This document shows, in pieces, positions 1 through 9,893 of a stretch of 64,000 bases of DNA. Origin of the DNA: Melanopsichium pennsylvanicum (taxonomy: Eukaryota; Basidiomycota; Ustilaginomycetes; Ustilaginales). Position numbers and translations under genes: made by a program. The number at the start of each line of letters is the position of its first letter. Positions within the stretch are counted from its first letter, which is position 1. The notes beneath the pieces were generated by a model. The model was not told where the DNA came from. It searched no databases and saw only the letters and a program-made list of their open reading frames with translations. The stretch lies in assembly GCA_900208305.1 (NCBI GenBank), contig OAPG01000006.1, forward strand, positions 186,001-250,000, written 5' to 3'.

Positions 1-1956
1 CCTCCCTCGACCGCCACGTTTGCCGGCTGGGCGCTCTTCCGTCCACGAATCCGAGCTGTGGTCTGGTTCGCCAAGCTTGTAGTGCTTCCCATTTCGGGCA
101 CGACAGCACTGCTTTGGATGCTCTTGCTCTATCTGCTCAAGGACACCGAGCTTCTTGATGCACAACGCGACAAGTCCGAAGCCGAACCTCTGGAGGGTGC
201 GAATGGCTCGGCAGTCGCGTCAGCGTTGTCATCTTTGAAACCGCGAACGACGATTCTCGCCACGGCTCATCCTTGCGACGTCGAGTTCCTGGTTCATGAT
301 GGTGACCTTGCTGCCTCGATTGATAATGGAGGTGGCCTTCGCGTTTGGAAATACGAGAGCGGCGGCGAAGATGCCGAACGCAGAAGCAGCATCAACAAGG
401 CGCGCACAGGGCTTCCATCCGAGCAATGCGCTGTCGCGGCCCTAGCGCTTTCTGCAGAGGCGCGATGGTTAGCCGTCGGGCATGCATCGGGCAGAGTCAC
501 TTTTATCTCAACAGACACTCTGGAAGCGATCTGGGACCATCTGCCTGCCGACTCGGCTTCGGCCATCACTTTCCTGACACTGCAGCCTCATGAATCGATG
601 CACACTCTCGAGTCGGCCACGGTTCTGTCAGCGCATCGCGATGGCACAATCCACATCTGGAATGTTGCGCGCAAGGAAGTCAAGCTGGTTGATTCTCAGA
701 CGCAACTCGATTCGCGCTTGCCCTGGCGATCATTGCCCGTGATCGTCACTCCGAGTCCTACCAGCAACAATGGTCCTGCGCCGTCTCGGACCACCTTCCT
801 CGGCTTCACCACTGCAGACGGTAAATTCCACATCAGGGCAGTCGATTCGGGAGGCGCGAGCACCAAGACTGTGTTTACGCTAAGCATCGAGGACCGTAGC
901 CATGTATGCTCTGCTCTGCTTTGCCAACTAGCCAGTCGACCCCCGTCAGCAGACGAGGCGCCGCTTCTGAGAAGCACCCTTCTGCTCGGTTTCGCCAACG
1001 GGCGCGTGCGCTTGATCGATTTCGAAACGGCCGAAAACGTCAGCAGCGCAGACCTCGACGATGGACCCGTGGTCGAGCTTTCAGCTGTCGACACCAGCGA
1101 AATCACTACCTCCACATTCGTTGCACAAACTAGTGGACGTGCCTCACTCCTCGTCGTCTCTGCCGGCTTTCCCGCAGCGGCAATAATGGAAAAGAGCGGA
1201 TCGATCCACAGCAGTGTGGGCGCTTTCATGTCTGGCTCGTCGCTCCGCATCCGAACTCCCAATGGATCTCGCGCCAACGCAGCCGCTTTCTGGGGAGATG
1301 GCTCGACACCGCCAAGCCCCGCATCGGAGCTCGCCAATCCCCTATCGTACCCCATGTCATCGCATGGGTCTGCGTCGAGGTTGCGGCGAACGAGTGCGCA
1401 CATGCGGGACAGGAGCAGCACCGGCGGTCTAATCGATGGCACTCCTCAGGGGACAGCTGCATCATCAAGCTTGTCGGTTTTCCCGAACGTGGCTCCGCCC
1501 ACGATAAACGCAACGCAGAAGGCGGACGATCGACAGCTTAGGCTGCTGGGTTGGGTTCGATGTCAGAGGGGAGGAAGCTTTGCTATTGGCACTAGTAGCT
1601 TGCTAGTTGGAATTGGCCGAGCGCAACGAAGCCGTCCTCAAAGTCGATGGGAATGGTGGTCGTTAGACCTGCGTGACGAGCTTGTGCTCGGACGTGGTGG
1701 AGAATTGCTCGTCCCACGCCAACCGTTGCTCCTCCAATCGGACCAGACCGCTCGTATCGCACCTGCAAGATCGTCGCTGCAGAGACAGCGAACAAACATG
1801 CCATCACTAGAGATGACTTCGTTCGACGATGCGCTCTCCTTCTCGCGCCTGCATCCGATTCACGGTTTTGCAGCAACACAACGCCAAGAATCAGCTCTGT
1901 TATTTGGATTTGGCGGCTCTGTTGGATATTTCCGTGTCAAATCATTCTCAACATAG
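1..1956 (+). CDS. SCAP-like sterol-sensing/WD-repeat protein, C-terminal part (partial)
   Basis: The frame is open from the first base of the window, so the gene starts upstream; about 651 residues are visible, ending at TAG 1954-1956. The visible part begins with a hydrophobic segment (VVLPISGTTALLWMLLLYLL) followed by a long soluble region with degenerate WD40-like blades, for example GGGLRVWKY, GRVTFIS, DGTIHIWNV and GRVRLIDF. A low-complexity Ser/Pro/Arg-rich insert lies around residues 390-500. The family assignment rests on this order, a last membrane span followed by a WD propeller, as in SCAP/Scp1, the ER-Golgi escort that binds SREBP and responds to sterol. The sterol-sensing membrane domain would lie upstream and cannot be seen. 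Another membrane-anchored WD protein is possible. No intron was needed in the visible part. Confidence 0.55.
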   Translation, partial: PPSTATFAGWALFRPRIRAVVWFAKLVVLPISGTTALLWMLLLYLLKDTELLDAQRDKSEAEPLEGANGSAVASALSSLKPRTTILATAHPCDVEFLVHDGDLAASIDNGGGLRVWKYESGGEDAERRSSINKARTGLPSEQCAVAALALSAEARWLAVGHASGRVTFISTDTLEAIWDHLPADSASAITFLTLQPHESMHTLESATVLSAHRDGTIHIWNVARKEVKLVDSQTQLDSRLPWRSLPVIVTPSPTSNNGPAPSRTTFLGFTTADGKFHIRAVDSGGASTKTVFTLSIEDRSHVCSALLCQLASRPPSADEAPLLRSTLLLGFANGRVRLIDFETAENVSSADLDDGPVVELSAVDTSEITTSTFVAQTSGRASLLVVSAGFPAAAIMEKSGSIHSSVGAFMSGSSLRIRTPNGSRANAAAFWGDGSTPPSPASELANPLSYPMSSHGSASRLRRTSAHMRDRSSTGGLIDGTPQGTAASSSLSVFPNVAPPTINATQKADDRQLRLLGWVRCQRGGSFAIGTSSLLVGIGRAQRSRPQSRWEWWSLDLRDELVLGRGGELLVPRQPLLLQSDQTARIAPARSSLQRQRTNMPSLEMTSFDDALSFSRLHPIHGFAATQRQESALLFGFGGSVGYFRVKSFST

Positions 1957-3834
1957 TCAGGAACTGGCACCTTTATTTCATGTATATACAATCCCAAAGT
2001 GAGATTGCATTGTGACTCGAAGGAACGGGCACTTTGCGCTGTATTCTACTATCACAATCCCACAGCAACTCCGCCCACATCGAAAGCGCAAGCTTGACAA
2101 ATTTGATACGGGTGGTTGATTGGGTTGTTTGCGTAGTCTTCCACAGGTTCGGTGGGGTGGTGAGAGCGGCTGTTGGATGTCGACCGGTGATCTGGGGTAG
2201 GGGTCGCTCGGGGATCTCAAGTTGCAATCAAGGGTTCAAGATCACCGTTTGATTGTTTTGACCTCTGTGCTCGCTGTGTGGACTCCGGACCGGGTCCATT
2301 TGTCCCGAAACCCCCCCACCCCCCCCCACCCACCCACTTGGGGGGCGGGGCTAAATTACTCCCCATCTTGTGACCTGGGCGACAGATTCATGATGGACGT
2401 CGTCGGCGATTTGTGGGGAGAGCTGAGTCTGTTTTCGCTCCAACCAATGGTGCCGTCGAGTAAGTTGGAGAAGACCTGGAATTCGGCAGGAGGTCGGACC
2501 GTAGCTCGGAGCAACCTCATTTTTTTATCCATTGAATTTGTTAGACCACAACATTTTTTGGAGTTGAGTGAAACTGAAGGTAATTTAAGTGTAGGGATTT
2601 GATCGTTTCAGAGGCGCGCATGTGTTATCGATCGATCAACAGCATCATTACGCATGGACACCGCGAGAGGAAGATCAAGGATCTCCGGTCCGGATACCCA
2701 TTTCGTCTTTCTCCCCTATTCCAAATTCCATCGAACGGATTGCGAGAGTTGTCCAGAGGCATAACCCTCAAACGGCTCAATACATGATCTGGCCAATAGC
2801 GCTACGAAGAAGAAGATGCGAGATCGAGACTGTGAGCTCCAGATCAACAGATCTGCTCGGGACCAGGGCTCACACAAGGGTTCTTTCGAGGGAGACGGTC
2901 TAACGGCAAACTCTCTCAAAAGAATTCAGCGCGTGGTTGATGTCCGGTCATCTTTTCCAGACAGAACTGCTGTGAGGGAGGGATGGCGATGTTTTGGGGG
3001 GACTAACTCAGCTGTGTTCTGGTCTCGTGCGGCCAGTTGATGGGAGCACGACCATGTTTCATGACTCGAAGAAAATCACTCTTGGGAATACAGCAATGAT
3101 CTGCTGCATTCTGCGTCATGAAGCGCCATCAAAGAAAAGAGCACAGAATGATGATCATCTGCCTGTGTATGTCTTTCTCTCTACACTCGGGTGCTAGTCA
3201 TTGCAATTCAAAGATTATGCCGATTGTAGAGGAGGATTACCGGCAAATTCACCTTTCTCTTTTGAATTTGGACCATGCATTTGCAAATGATTTTTCGAGA
3301 GACTGACACGCTCTTGCAGCTCCAAATTGGGAGGAAGTGTCAGGAAACCAAAAGATGAACACAAGTCTGCCTGGCTGAACTGTGTCACTTTCCTGTCAGC
3401 TGTCTTCTTGCTGTGTTTGGGCCCCATAGCGTAGAGTTGCAACGTTTGCGATCGGCTTTCCCACTCTGGCTCTCTTTCTCCCTGTGCCTCTGTGCATTGA
3501 CCCGCAAATCGATCTCGGCGGACGGAACCGACACGCTCTCACGCTTGTCTCTCCGTGTGAGTGAGTTCGCCCGTGCACTCAGCCTCAACTCAACCTCAAC
3601 CTTGATGCTTGGCTCCACTTTGGCAAAGTCACCCTCTCTTTCTGCTCTCTGAGCCCCCGTCAGCGGTCCGCGTTCTTCCCAATCCCCCCACCCACTACTT
3701 CAAACCATCTTGCCCGTATTCGCTATCCAAAGCCTTCCTCCTCCTTCCCCTTATCTCCCCCTCAATTAGTTGCAAGGATACTGTCTTCAGCACGAGCCCG
3801 TATCACCTCCCTGACCGCCCAGCTTAGCACCAAA
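1957..3834. other. Intergenic region, promoter side of GND1
   Basis: 1.9 kb between the SCAP-like stop and the GND1 start. Short open frames here have no recognisable protein character. It holds a C-run/G-run hairpin at 2311-2350, and the last 200 bases become pyrimidine-rich, which is typical of the leader of a strongly expressed fungal gene. No RNA gene was seen. Confidence 0.6.
2311..2350. repeat. C-tract/G-tract low-complexity hairpin
   Basis: Runs of 7, 9 and shorter C separated by single A are followed directly by TT and runs of G (GGGGGGCGGGG). The C side can pair with the G side as a short-loop hairpin, and the complement of the C side is a G-quadruplex-type sequence. It lies about 1.5 kb upstream of GND1 and 360 bp downstream of the SCAP-like stop. 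Confidence 0.8.
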
Positions 3835-5900
3835 ATGTCGTCTCAAGCTGTGTAAGTTTTCGCTATCTGCGCTGTACAGGTCATGTTGCACACCACGTGG
3901 CTCGCCATCAAGCACGAGTGATAGCGACAAACAATATGACATTGTTCACTGACATTTCGCGCATCACCGCGATTTTCTTGCTTCTCTGCATTCACTTGTT
4001 GACAGCGCCGATATCGGCCTCATCGGCCTTGCCGTCATGGGTCAGAACTTGATCCTTAACATGAACGGTACGTCCCGAACAGCTCAGATTTCCAGAGTTT
4101 GCAAATATTTACCAGCACTGCGCAGCGAATCGTGTCTCATGATGAGAATTTTGACACTGACTCTCAGCATTTTCCTCCTTCCCGCACTCGCTCGTCTGAA
4201 ACTCACAGACAAGGGATTCACCGTCTGCGCCTACAACCGTACCACCTCCAAGGTCGATGACTTCCTCAACAACGAGGCTAAGGGTAAGTGCTTGCTTTTG
4301 CTTCCTTTTTCTATCTTTCTGGGAGCTCTTACGCTTCTCGATGCGGCGTTCTCTGGCGACGGATTTTAAGATCTGTACGTTTGAACGTTGCAGAGGCTCA
4401 AGAAACCCGATCACGAACGCAGCACAAAAGAGCCAATTTCTGACTCATCTGCTCTTGTCTCCCCTCCTTCCGTCCTGAATTCGAAACTTTGCGATCTCTT
4501 GGGCTACCACGACAAATCGGACTCTTTGGCTTCATGAACCTGATTGTGAACTTGTGCTCACTCACATTGCAACAGGCACCAACGTCGTTGGCGCCAAGTC
4601 CATCGAGGAGTTTGTTGCCAAGCTCAAGCGCCCCCGTAAGATGATCCTCCTCGTCAAGGCTGGTCCCGCCGTTGATGCTTTCATCGATCAGCTCCTCCCC
4701 CATCTCGAGGAGGGTGACATCGTCATTGACGGTGGCAACTCGCACTACCCCGACTCCATCCGTCGCTGCAAGGAGCTCGAGGCCAAGGGAATCCTCTTTG
4801 TCGGTTCCGGTGTCTCCGGCGGTGAGGAGGGTGCCCGTCACGGTCCCTCTCTCATGCCCGGTGGTTCCGACGCCGCCTGGCCCCACATCAAGGAGATCTT
4901 CCAGAAGACTGCTGCTCAGTCCGATGGCGAGCCCTGCTGTGACTGGGTCGGCCAGACCGGTGCCGGCCACTACGTCAAGATGGTCCACAACGGTATCGAG
5001 TACGGTGACATGCAGCTCATCTGCGAGGCCTACGACATTCTCAAGCACGGTCTTGGCCTCAAGGAGACCGAGATCGGTGACATTTTCACCAAGTGGAACA
5101 CTGGTGTCCTCGACTCGTTCCTCATCGAGATCACCCGTGACATTCTCAAGTACAACGACGAGGACGGAACCCCCTTGCTCACCAAGATCCTCGACTCTGC
5201 CGGACAGAAAGGTACTGGAAAGTGGACCGCCATCAACGCCCTCGACCTTGGCCAGCCCGTCACCCTTATCGGCGAGGCCGTCTTCGCCCGGTGCCTTTCT
5301 TCGCTCAAGGGCGAGCGTACCCGCGCCTCCAAAATCCTCGGCGGCCCTCAGATCAAGCCCTTCGAGGGCAACAAGGAGCAATTTATCGCTGACCTCGAGC
5401 AGGCTCTTTACGCTTCCAAGATTGTCTCATACGCCCAGGGTTTCATGCTTATGCGCGAGGCTGCCAAGGAGTACGACTGGAAGCTCAACAACCCTTCCAT
5501 CGCTCTCATGTGGCGCGGCGGATGCATCATCCGATCCGTCTTCTTGAAGGACATCACCGCTGCTTTCCGCAAGAACCCCGAGTTGGAGAACCTCTTGTTC
5601 GACGACTTCTTCAACAAGGCCATCCACAACGCTCAGGAGGGCTGGCGTCGCGTGGTGGCTCAGGCCATCCTCTGGGGTATCCCTACCCCTGCCTTCTCAA
5701 CCGCTCTTGCCTTCTTTGACGGTTACCGTCGCGAGCAGCTCCCAGCCAACCTTCTCCAGGCTCAGCGTGACTACTTTGGTGCTCACACTTTCCGCATTCT
5801 TCCTCAGTACGCTAGCGCCAAGCTCCCCGAGGGCCAGGACATCCACATCAACTGGACCGGCCGTGGTGGTAATGTCTCTGCTTCCACCTACCAGGCATAA
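3835..5900 (+). CDS. GND1: 6-phosphogluconate dehydrogenase, decarboxylating
   Basis: This enzyme oxidises and decarboxylates 6-phosphogluconate to ribulose 5-phosphate with NADP+, in the oxidative pentose phosphate pathway of the cytosol. My model has four exons: 3835-3851, 4006-4067, 4209-4283 and 4576-5900, with donors GTAAGT, GTACGT, GTAAGT and CAG acceptors. They join to 492 residues with no frame break. The start reads MSSQAV, then ADIGLIGLAVMGQNL. The Rossmann motif GLAVMG is near residue 12, and the family signatures DGGNSHYPDSIRR, GVSGGEEGARHGPSLMPGG, GHYVKMVHNGIEYGDMQ and the C-terminal NWTGRGGNVSASTYQA are all present. Length is as expected for eukaryotic 6PGDH. All three introns fall in the first sixth of the coding sequence. 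A CT-rich leader precedes the ATG. Codon use is strongly C-ending, as expected for high expression. Confidence 0.97.
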
Positions 5901-6461
5901 GCTGTCACACTGGTGGAATAGGAAGCGGATGTTGCTATCGTGAAATATGTCCCATGACTCCTTGCTTTGTCCAAGAAAGGTTTTTTTTTCGACTGTACTC
6001 ATTATCCCAACCCCCAAAAATCTCTCTTTACCCATATGCTCGCTTTTCGAATATGACCAAAATGATAATCCCAAATGATGTAGATGATGGGAAGTGTACG
6101 ACGATATCAAGTCACACCATTTCGTGTATGAAGCCGGCAAATGGTCTTGGATGATTGAGCTTGATACTTACCAAGGTGCGTCAGCTTCGGAAAAGTCTGC
6201 ATCGGAGTCTCGTGTCTCGTATGGATACCATCGCTGCGGCTGAATGCTTTGTCGTGTGGTCGTTGGACAGCACATCTAGCTTATGCGAGGACGGGATGTT
6301 TGGTTGTCACGGTGAGTTTGCCGGGTGACTGGAGTTATACGCAGCGAATCCACAAGATGATACAAAAAAGCGAGGGTTAAATTAATCGTCTACACACAAA
6401 GATTGAAGCAAAAAAAAAAACAAGATATAAATAAACCCCAAACAAAACATTAAAACATCAA
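5901..6461. other. Intergenic, GND1 3' flank to tRNA-Val
   Basis: AT-richer sequence after the GND1 stop. Only short, featureless open frames are present. It includes the poly-T (minus strand) terminator of the tRNA. I see no further gene. Confidence 0.6.
6410..6420 (-). terminator. RNA polymerase III T-run terminator for tRNA-Val
   Basis: Eleven A on the plus strand are T11 on the transcribed minus strand, about 40 bases after the tRNA 3' end. A weaker T4 (6452-6455) lies 7 bases after the 3' end and could already cause partial termination. Confidence 0.6.
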
Positions 6462-6562
6462 TGCTGCTTGCAGGGATCGAACCTGCGACCTCCTGCGCAC
6501 ACATTCCTTGAGCAGGTGGTATGATTGTAAAGCAGAAGCTCTAACCACTGAGCTAAAGCAGC
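6462..6562 (-). tRNA. tRNA-Val (anticodon UAC) with a 28-nt intron
   Basis: Read on the minus strand, the 7-bp acceptor stem GCTGCTT/AAGCAGC is perfect. The D-arm is GCTC-AGTGGTTA-GAGC, the anticodon stem TCTGC/GCAGG, the variable loop AGGTC, and the T-arm GCAGG-TTCGATC-CCTGC, with discriminator A. The anticodon loop is TTTACA followed by a 28-base insertion and then C. This places the intron directly after position 37, the canonical site for nuclear tRNA introns. Removing the intron gives exactly 73 nucleotides. The TAC anticodon and the stem-loop TCTGCTTTACACGCAG match eukaryotic tRNA-Val(UAC). CCA is not encoded. Confidence 0.95.
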
Positions 6563-7391
6563 ACGGTGCAATGTGATGCAGGCGTAGTAACATATATTCT
6601 ATTCCAATTGACATAGGGACGTTTGCGAAGGCGGAACAGTAATGATGATGTTTTGAGGGGGAAATAAACCATGATTTTTGGCAGAAGAGGTCATGATTGG
6701 CCTGCTGCTATCCTAAATTCCCACAGTCAAAGATGTTGCTGTTTCCATCACAGATTCTTGGTCTCCCTAGCTTGAGATTCTTGTCAAGATCTCTGTCATG
6801 AAAGGGTAAAAACCATGGCCAAAGAGAAAGAAAAAGAGGGGCTTTTTCAAAAAATTTGGAACGTTGGTACAACAGTATTCCATTGAACCCGTGGGCTTTG
6901 ACAATCGAACGCAATTTGGCATCCGCAGGATGAAGGAGGGTGCAGCATTTCAAAAAAGTGTTTGAAATGCGAAAATTCATTCGGATGGTAGAGTCAGCTA
7001 GTCAATTACAGCGATAGCTAGCGCACTTGGTATCTTAGTCAGTCAGACGGCTCTATCATTTTGTCTGCGGCTTGACGACCGCCGAATGGAATTGGCAGTC
7101 CCTCTTTCATGTTGGTCTGATTGGTGCTTGCAATCGGCCGCGGTAGCACACTCTTAGTGATGTTTTGGTAGAACGCAGTCTGTTTTTGTGCATCTTACCC
7201 TGTGAAAACGAATCACGATCACGCGCAGATAGGGCTCACACCCCTACTCCTATCGCGTTCCAGCACATCCAATGTGCTGGTTTCAATCACGATGGGTAGG
7301 CCTGACGTGAGCCGATATGTCGCTCAGGACTCCAACAGCTTGGACTGGAGGCGGGACGCATGGCGGAGATCGATGGGCAAGGCTGAATAGT

Positions 7392-7544
7392 AAAAAAATC
7401 GACTCCATCCTTGTCTGGTCGAGAGGAAAATCGATTTTCTTAAGAGGGGAGTCGACCTCGGCTGCCAAAAAAATCGATTTTTTCGACGACCTGTTCTTCC
7501 ATTTGGTTGATGGTACATCACGTGAGGAGACAAAAAAATCGATT
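7392..7544. repeat. Four-copy A-tract/ATCGA(T) motif array
   Basis: Four copies of an A-run followed by ATCGA: A7-TCGACTCC at 7392, AAAATCGATTTT at 7427, A7-TCGATTTTTT at 7467 and A7-TCGATT at 7532. The second and third are near-perfect palindromes around ATCGAT. Spacing between cores is about 32, 43 and 65 bases. The surrounding sequence is ordinary, so this is local enrichment and not general AT-richness. Confidence 0.7.
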
Positions 7545-7624
7545 CTAAGACGCATCGCATGCACCGATTCTTAGTTAACCTTAGCTTCTCGTGGCTCATA
7601 CCGCGTCTTAGCCGACGCGGCGAA

Positions 7625-7813
7625 TTAAGTCCGAAGTTCAGACTGAGATCTCAATTTAGCTTTCAGATCGAGCCCGATTCCGCACATACACTCCTTCCAA
7701 CTCTGAGCTTGACGGCCGTAATCTCGGCATTGCTGTTTCGTCAACTCGCTATCCATTGAGCTCCTCACCATTTGCGCCGTTTTGTAGGCTTTATCGGTCA
7801 AAGCAGATGCCAT
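7625..7813 (-). CDS. Small hypothetical ORF, doubtful
   Basis: A 62-residue frame starting MASALTDKAYKTAQ and containing CRDYGRQAQSWKECMC. Its spacing faintly recalls small CHCH-type mitochondrial assembly proteins but does not form a proper Cx9C pair. A GTATGT that could be a splice donor lies inside the Cys-rich part, and I found no downstream acceptor that restores a good frame. It could be the first exon of a small gene, a decayed copy, or a chance frame. I do not recognise it. Confidence 0.2.
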   Translation of the reverse strand: MASALTDKAYKTAQMVRSSMDSELTKQQCRDYGRQAQSWKECMCGIGLDLKAKLRSQSELRT

Positions 7814-7990
7814 CAAGGACTTTTAGAGAGAGGATGACTCCAGATTCCGTTTGCCGGTCCGTCAAGTCGCAGGAGGTTCGTATGCAGCTTCATTGAGTGG
7901 CGTATCGGTCAAGTTGCGGCGAGTGGTCAACAAACGATTGGAAATTGGTCGATAAGCGCTTTGTCTCGTTAACCTTTTTCTGGTCTCTGG

Positions 7991-8706
7991 TTAATCGGTC
8001 TGGATACACTTACGCAATGCATCCTCATCAAGCTGAGCCTGGCGTCGTTGTTCCCAGAGCAGCTTTGCCTTGTCAACAGCGTCACGGAACGCAATCCCGC
8101 CCGACTCCATGAACCAAAGCTTGAGCTTTCCCACGGGATGGTACTCGTCCCCAGGCTGACGCTCCGGTAGGCCGCCTTGTGGCACCGAGTAGATGTCAGC
8201 TTGAAGATAAGGCGCTGCGAAAATGGGAATCGTGTACTTGCTTGCTTGCATGTGGTCGATAGGAACAGAGAGGGAATTCACAGCGGCATCATCCGCAGGA
8301 TTCGGTCGAGGCTGGCGGACGAAGACGAACTGAGGTGGCGCAAAAAGTACATGGGCAGGAGCAAAGAAGGTCAATCAAAGGATTCGGACCGGGTTCAGCT
8401 TTGCATAGTCAGGCTAAAGTGACAAGTACATCGTGCAGCTCAAACTTACTCGATGGGACGACACGAACGCATCTCCTTCGGCCTTGTATGTAATGCCTTG
8501 TGGTGCGTATTCGAGTCTGTGGCAGTACGTTCAAAGGTACTCAGGGATTGATACATCAGCATTCTTTTCTCTCGCTTTGTATCCAAGGGCGGTGCACAAT
8601 GCACTCACTGCAAAGACGCCCTGCGAACAATGCAAAGCATTTGTTCTTCAGGCAGTGGCAACGGCTTGCGACCGCTATTATCCAGCATGACCCAATTGAG
8701 TGCCAT
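7991..8706 (-). CDS. WBP2-like GRAM-domain protein (UPF0664 type)
   Basis: My three-exon model is 8706-8609, 8516-8450 and 8329-7991 (donors GTGAGT and GTAAGT, acceptors CAG), giving 167 residues in one frame. It starts MALNWVMLDNSGRKPLPLPE, close to the MALN start of animal WW-domain-binding protein 2. It continues with QLEYAPQGITYKAEG, SHRFVFVRQP and GKLKLWFMESGGIAFRDAV, which follow the GRAM-domain strands of WBP2 across both junctions. The function of fungal members is poorly known; animal WBP2 is a WW-domain partner and coactivator. The model ends RKCIQTD with no PPxY motif. A GTAAGT just before the stop (8013-8008) suggests a further exon, but the only in-phase acceptor I found gives a 27-nt intron, which is too short. 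The 3' end is therefore unsettled. Confidence 0.75.
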
Positions 8707-9893
8707 TGTTACGATTGGTCGGTGCGCTTGTTATACAAGGCTCTCGTTGTAAGTGGTCGCTTCAGAGAGGCTCAAGAAGACGCCAGGTTCGTCCTATCCA
8801 AAAACGGAATTGTCGAATAAGACGAGAGGCGCACGTGCCAATTTGCACTCGCTTGGCGAAGGGAAGGCCCTGCTGAGCAGAGGAGCTTAGTTAGATATAA
8901 GCTAGCCGCTGATCCCTCGAGTGGACCGATATCGCTACGGCAGAGGAGATGGGCATAACGCCATGCGATAAGTGCGAGGTCAAGGAGTGTGGGCCCGTGC
9001 GGCGCGGGAAGCTTGTGCAACGAGATCGAAGTGTTCAACAGTGCCGGCTCAAGGATTTGCAGAGCTATGCAGAGTTTGGGGTGACATGCTGCAAAGTGCT
9101 TTGCGGCAACAATGTACTGAGCGTTTCCTAGGTATCATAGAATCCAGAGTCGAGCAGAGCCTGGAGCCGGCAAGTCTTGTGTTGGCGACCCTGCGCAAAA
9201 CCATACAGGACAGGAGCACAGTTTGACTGCCAAGTTGACACCGACCAATCGGGCGTCAGGCTCGATGACGCTACCTGCTCGGCCCTGCACTTTTCTTTTC
9301 CCCCACAAATCCAAAGTGACAACGTCGATCCGTGAAACCCAATTTAAATTCAGCCTTCATTCGGCGCATTTCAAAAGAGGAACAGGTTTGTATTCATCTT
9401 TTGGCCTGGTCTTTCACATTCACTCAATTCAGAGAAATCTTAGCCTCGTCGTGTAGAGTTGCCGCTCATCATGACTGCAGCAGTGGCTCATACTGGCCGT
9501 ACTCGGTCTTGCTCATCGTTTTCACAGCCCTTGTTCAATTAACTGCTTTTCAAGAAGCTTCCCTAGAAGGTAGAGATAGAATTGCTTGCAGGTGGAACAA
9601 AAACGTGGGGAACGTCAATCTCCTTTCCGAATGGTCTGTTGAGCTTTCAAACGCATTTGAATCATAACCTGCTCATATACGACTGGACCATATTCTGTGA
9701 CGAGCTAGCATTTTTGTTCCCCCTTTCTTCCAGTTTGAAATACTCTCAAAAGTCCAACGACCTTTCCGCTCCCATCCTCGTTTGAATCCACGAGCACACT
9801 CCAACAATCCAGCCGCAGAGTCTTCATTTTGAGTACACGACTACCGTCACCCCATCGTCTCTGTTTGGCTCCCGTCGATAAGATCCTCGCACA
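8707..9893. other. Divergent intergenic region, WBP2-like / FAT1
   Basis: 1.2 kb shared upstream region of the two divergent genes. Several short frames occur, none with family character. The final 150 bases before FAT1 are C/T-rich with a leader-like composition. No specific regulatory site was recognised. Confidence 0.55.

Larger units (their letters stand above)
6563..7990. other. Intergenic region with ATCGAT array and a doubtful small ORF
   Basis: 1.4 kb between the tRNA and the WBP2-like stop. It contains the array at 7392-7544 and the doubtful small frame 7625-7813. The part at 6600-7390 holds only short frames with no protein character. Confidence 0.5.

Noticed and set aside
4398..5381. 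Antisense frame of 327 codons opposite GND1
   Set aside because: Leu/Gly/Asp/Val-rich reverse reading of biased GND1 codons.
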